Shown: one piece after another, positions 5,484-5,494 of the stretch
Numbering within the stretch: position 1 is the stretch's first letter
Layout of the letters: every line of letters starts with the position of its first letter
DNA from: CAYMZB01 sp964394845
GTDB lineage: Bacteria; Patescibacteriota; Microgenomatia; Daviesbacterales; UBA10151
Length of the DNA stretch: 5,494 bases
NCBI GenBank assembly: GCA_964394845.1
Contig: CAYMZB010000030.1
Span: 1-5,494 of the forward strand
Reading direction: 5' to 3'
Position numbers and translations under genes: made by a program
The notes under the pieces: model-generated
Database searches by the model: none
What the model saw: the letters and a program-made list of their open reading frames with translations, nothing else
What the model was told of the DNA's origin: nothing

Positions 5484-5494
5484 AGCCGACATCG

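Larger units (their letters stand above)
4605..5494 (-). rRNA. rrl: 23S ribosomal RNA, 3' part, interrupted by a group I intron
   Basis: This is the 3' end of 23S rRNA. The last 11 nt at the window edge (5494-5484, CGATGTCGGCT) match E. coli ~2501-2511. The continuous 3' exon runs from 4985 (~2512) to about 4605. In the 3' exon the A-loop GGCTGTTCGCC (4948-4938), the H90/PTC strand GGTACGCGAGCTGGGTT, the sarcin-ricin loop AGTACGAGAGGACC (4842-4829) and CTGAAAGCATCTAAGCACGAAGC are all clear. The mature RNA should join 5484 to 4985. The 3' end is estimated from the alignment of ACTAATGGTC with the E. coli terminus. An odd point is the outer part of H91 in this exon, which reads CGC/GCG instead of the near-universal CCU/GGG. 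Only a fragment is in the window; the rest lies beyond 5494. Confidence 0.92.

Noticed and set aside
5350..5494. The upstream copy as the true 23S exon, with the intron in the sarcin-ricin loop
   Set aside because: The copy loses 23S similarity soon after CTAGTA and has the altered inner H91 stem. The downstream copy is continuous with the full 3' end of 23S and keeps the near-universal inner H91 pairs.

Overview
The window looks like part of a small, AT-rich bacterial genome, most likely a Candidate Phyla Radiation (Patescibacteria) member, perhaps Microgenomates. This placement is an inference. It rests on the low GC, the compact same-strand gene layout, divergent 5S and 23S rRNAs, and an intron inside the 23S rRNA, which is common in that group. 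Every recognisable gene is on the minus strand, so transcription runs from high to low coordinates.

Layout in transcription order: the last ~400 nt of 23S rRNA domains V-VI (from ~5494 to ~4605), interrupted by a 498-nt insertion; a ~120-nt spacer; 5S rRNA (~4484-4364); then, only ~32 nt later, a four-domain S1 RNA-binding protein (4331-3192), radA (3174-1870) and a membrane-anchored LytR C-terminal-domain protein (1851-1396), all closely spaced. After a ~100-nt gap comes a membrane PIN-TRAM protein of the YacL type (1294-392). Behind its own good promoter-like sequence follows an unrecognised protein with a twin-arginine-like N-terminus. That last gene has an apparent 1-nt frameshift and runs off the window at position 1.

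The most unusual part is the 23S insertion (4986-5483 in the preferred placement). Its 3' two-thirds folds as a group I intron core: P3, P4, P5, P7, P8, P9 and an S-type element can all be located, and P7.1/P7.2-like hairpins between P7 and P3 suggest subgroup IA. There is no homing endonuclease ORF. A REP/MITE-like palindrome sits in the P6 region. The first ~134 nt of the insertion is a gap-free copy of the first 134 nt of the downstream exon (H90-H93 and the A-loop of the peptidyl transferase centre). The two copies differ at only 15 positions. Twelve of these form six complete base-pair swaps in helices H90 and H91, and one is a C-G to U-G change. Each copy therefore pairs within itself but poorly with the other. 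This looks like an intron carrying an orthogonalised mimic of its own 3' exon, and it is the main candidate for something undescribed.

The protein genes fit a housekeeping information-processing cluster: RNA binding and translation (S1), recombination and repair (RadA), and RNA cleavage or ribosome-linked functions (PIN-TRAM). The rRNA-to-S1 spacing leaves little room for a terminator plus promoter, so rRNA readthrough into the S1 gene is plausible. E. coli 23S numbering used here is from memory and should be read as approximate.
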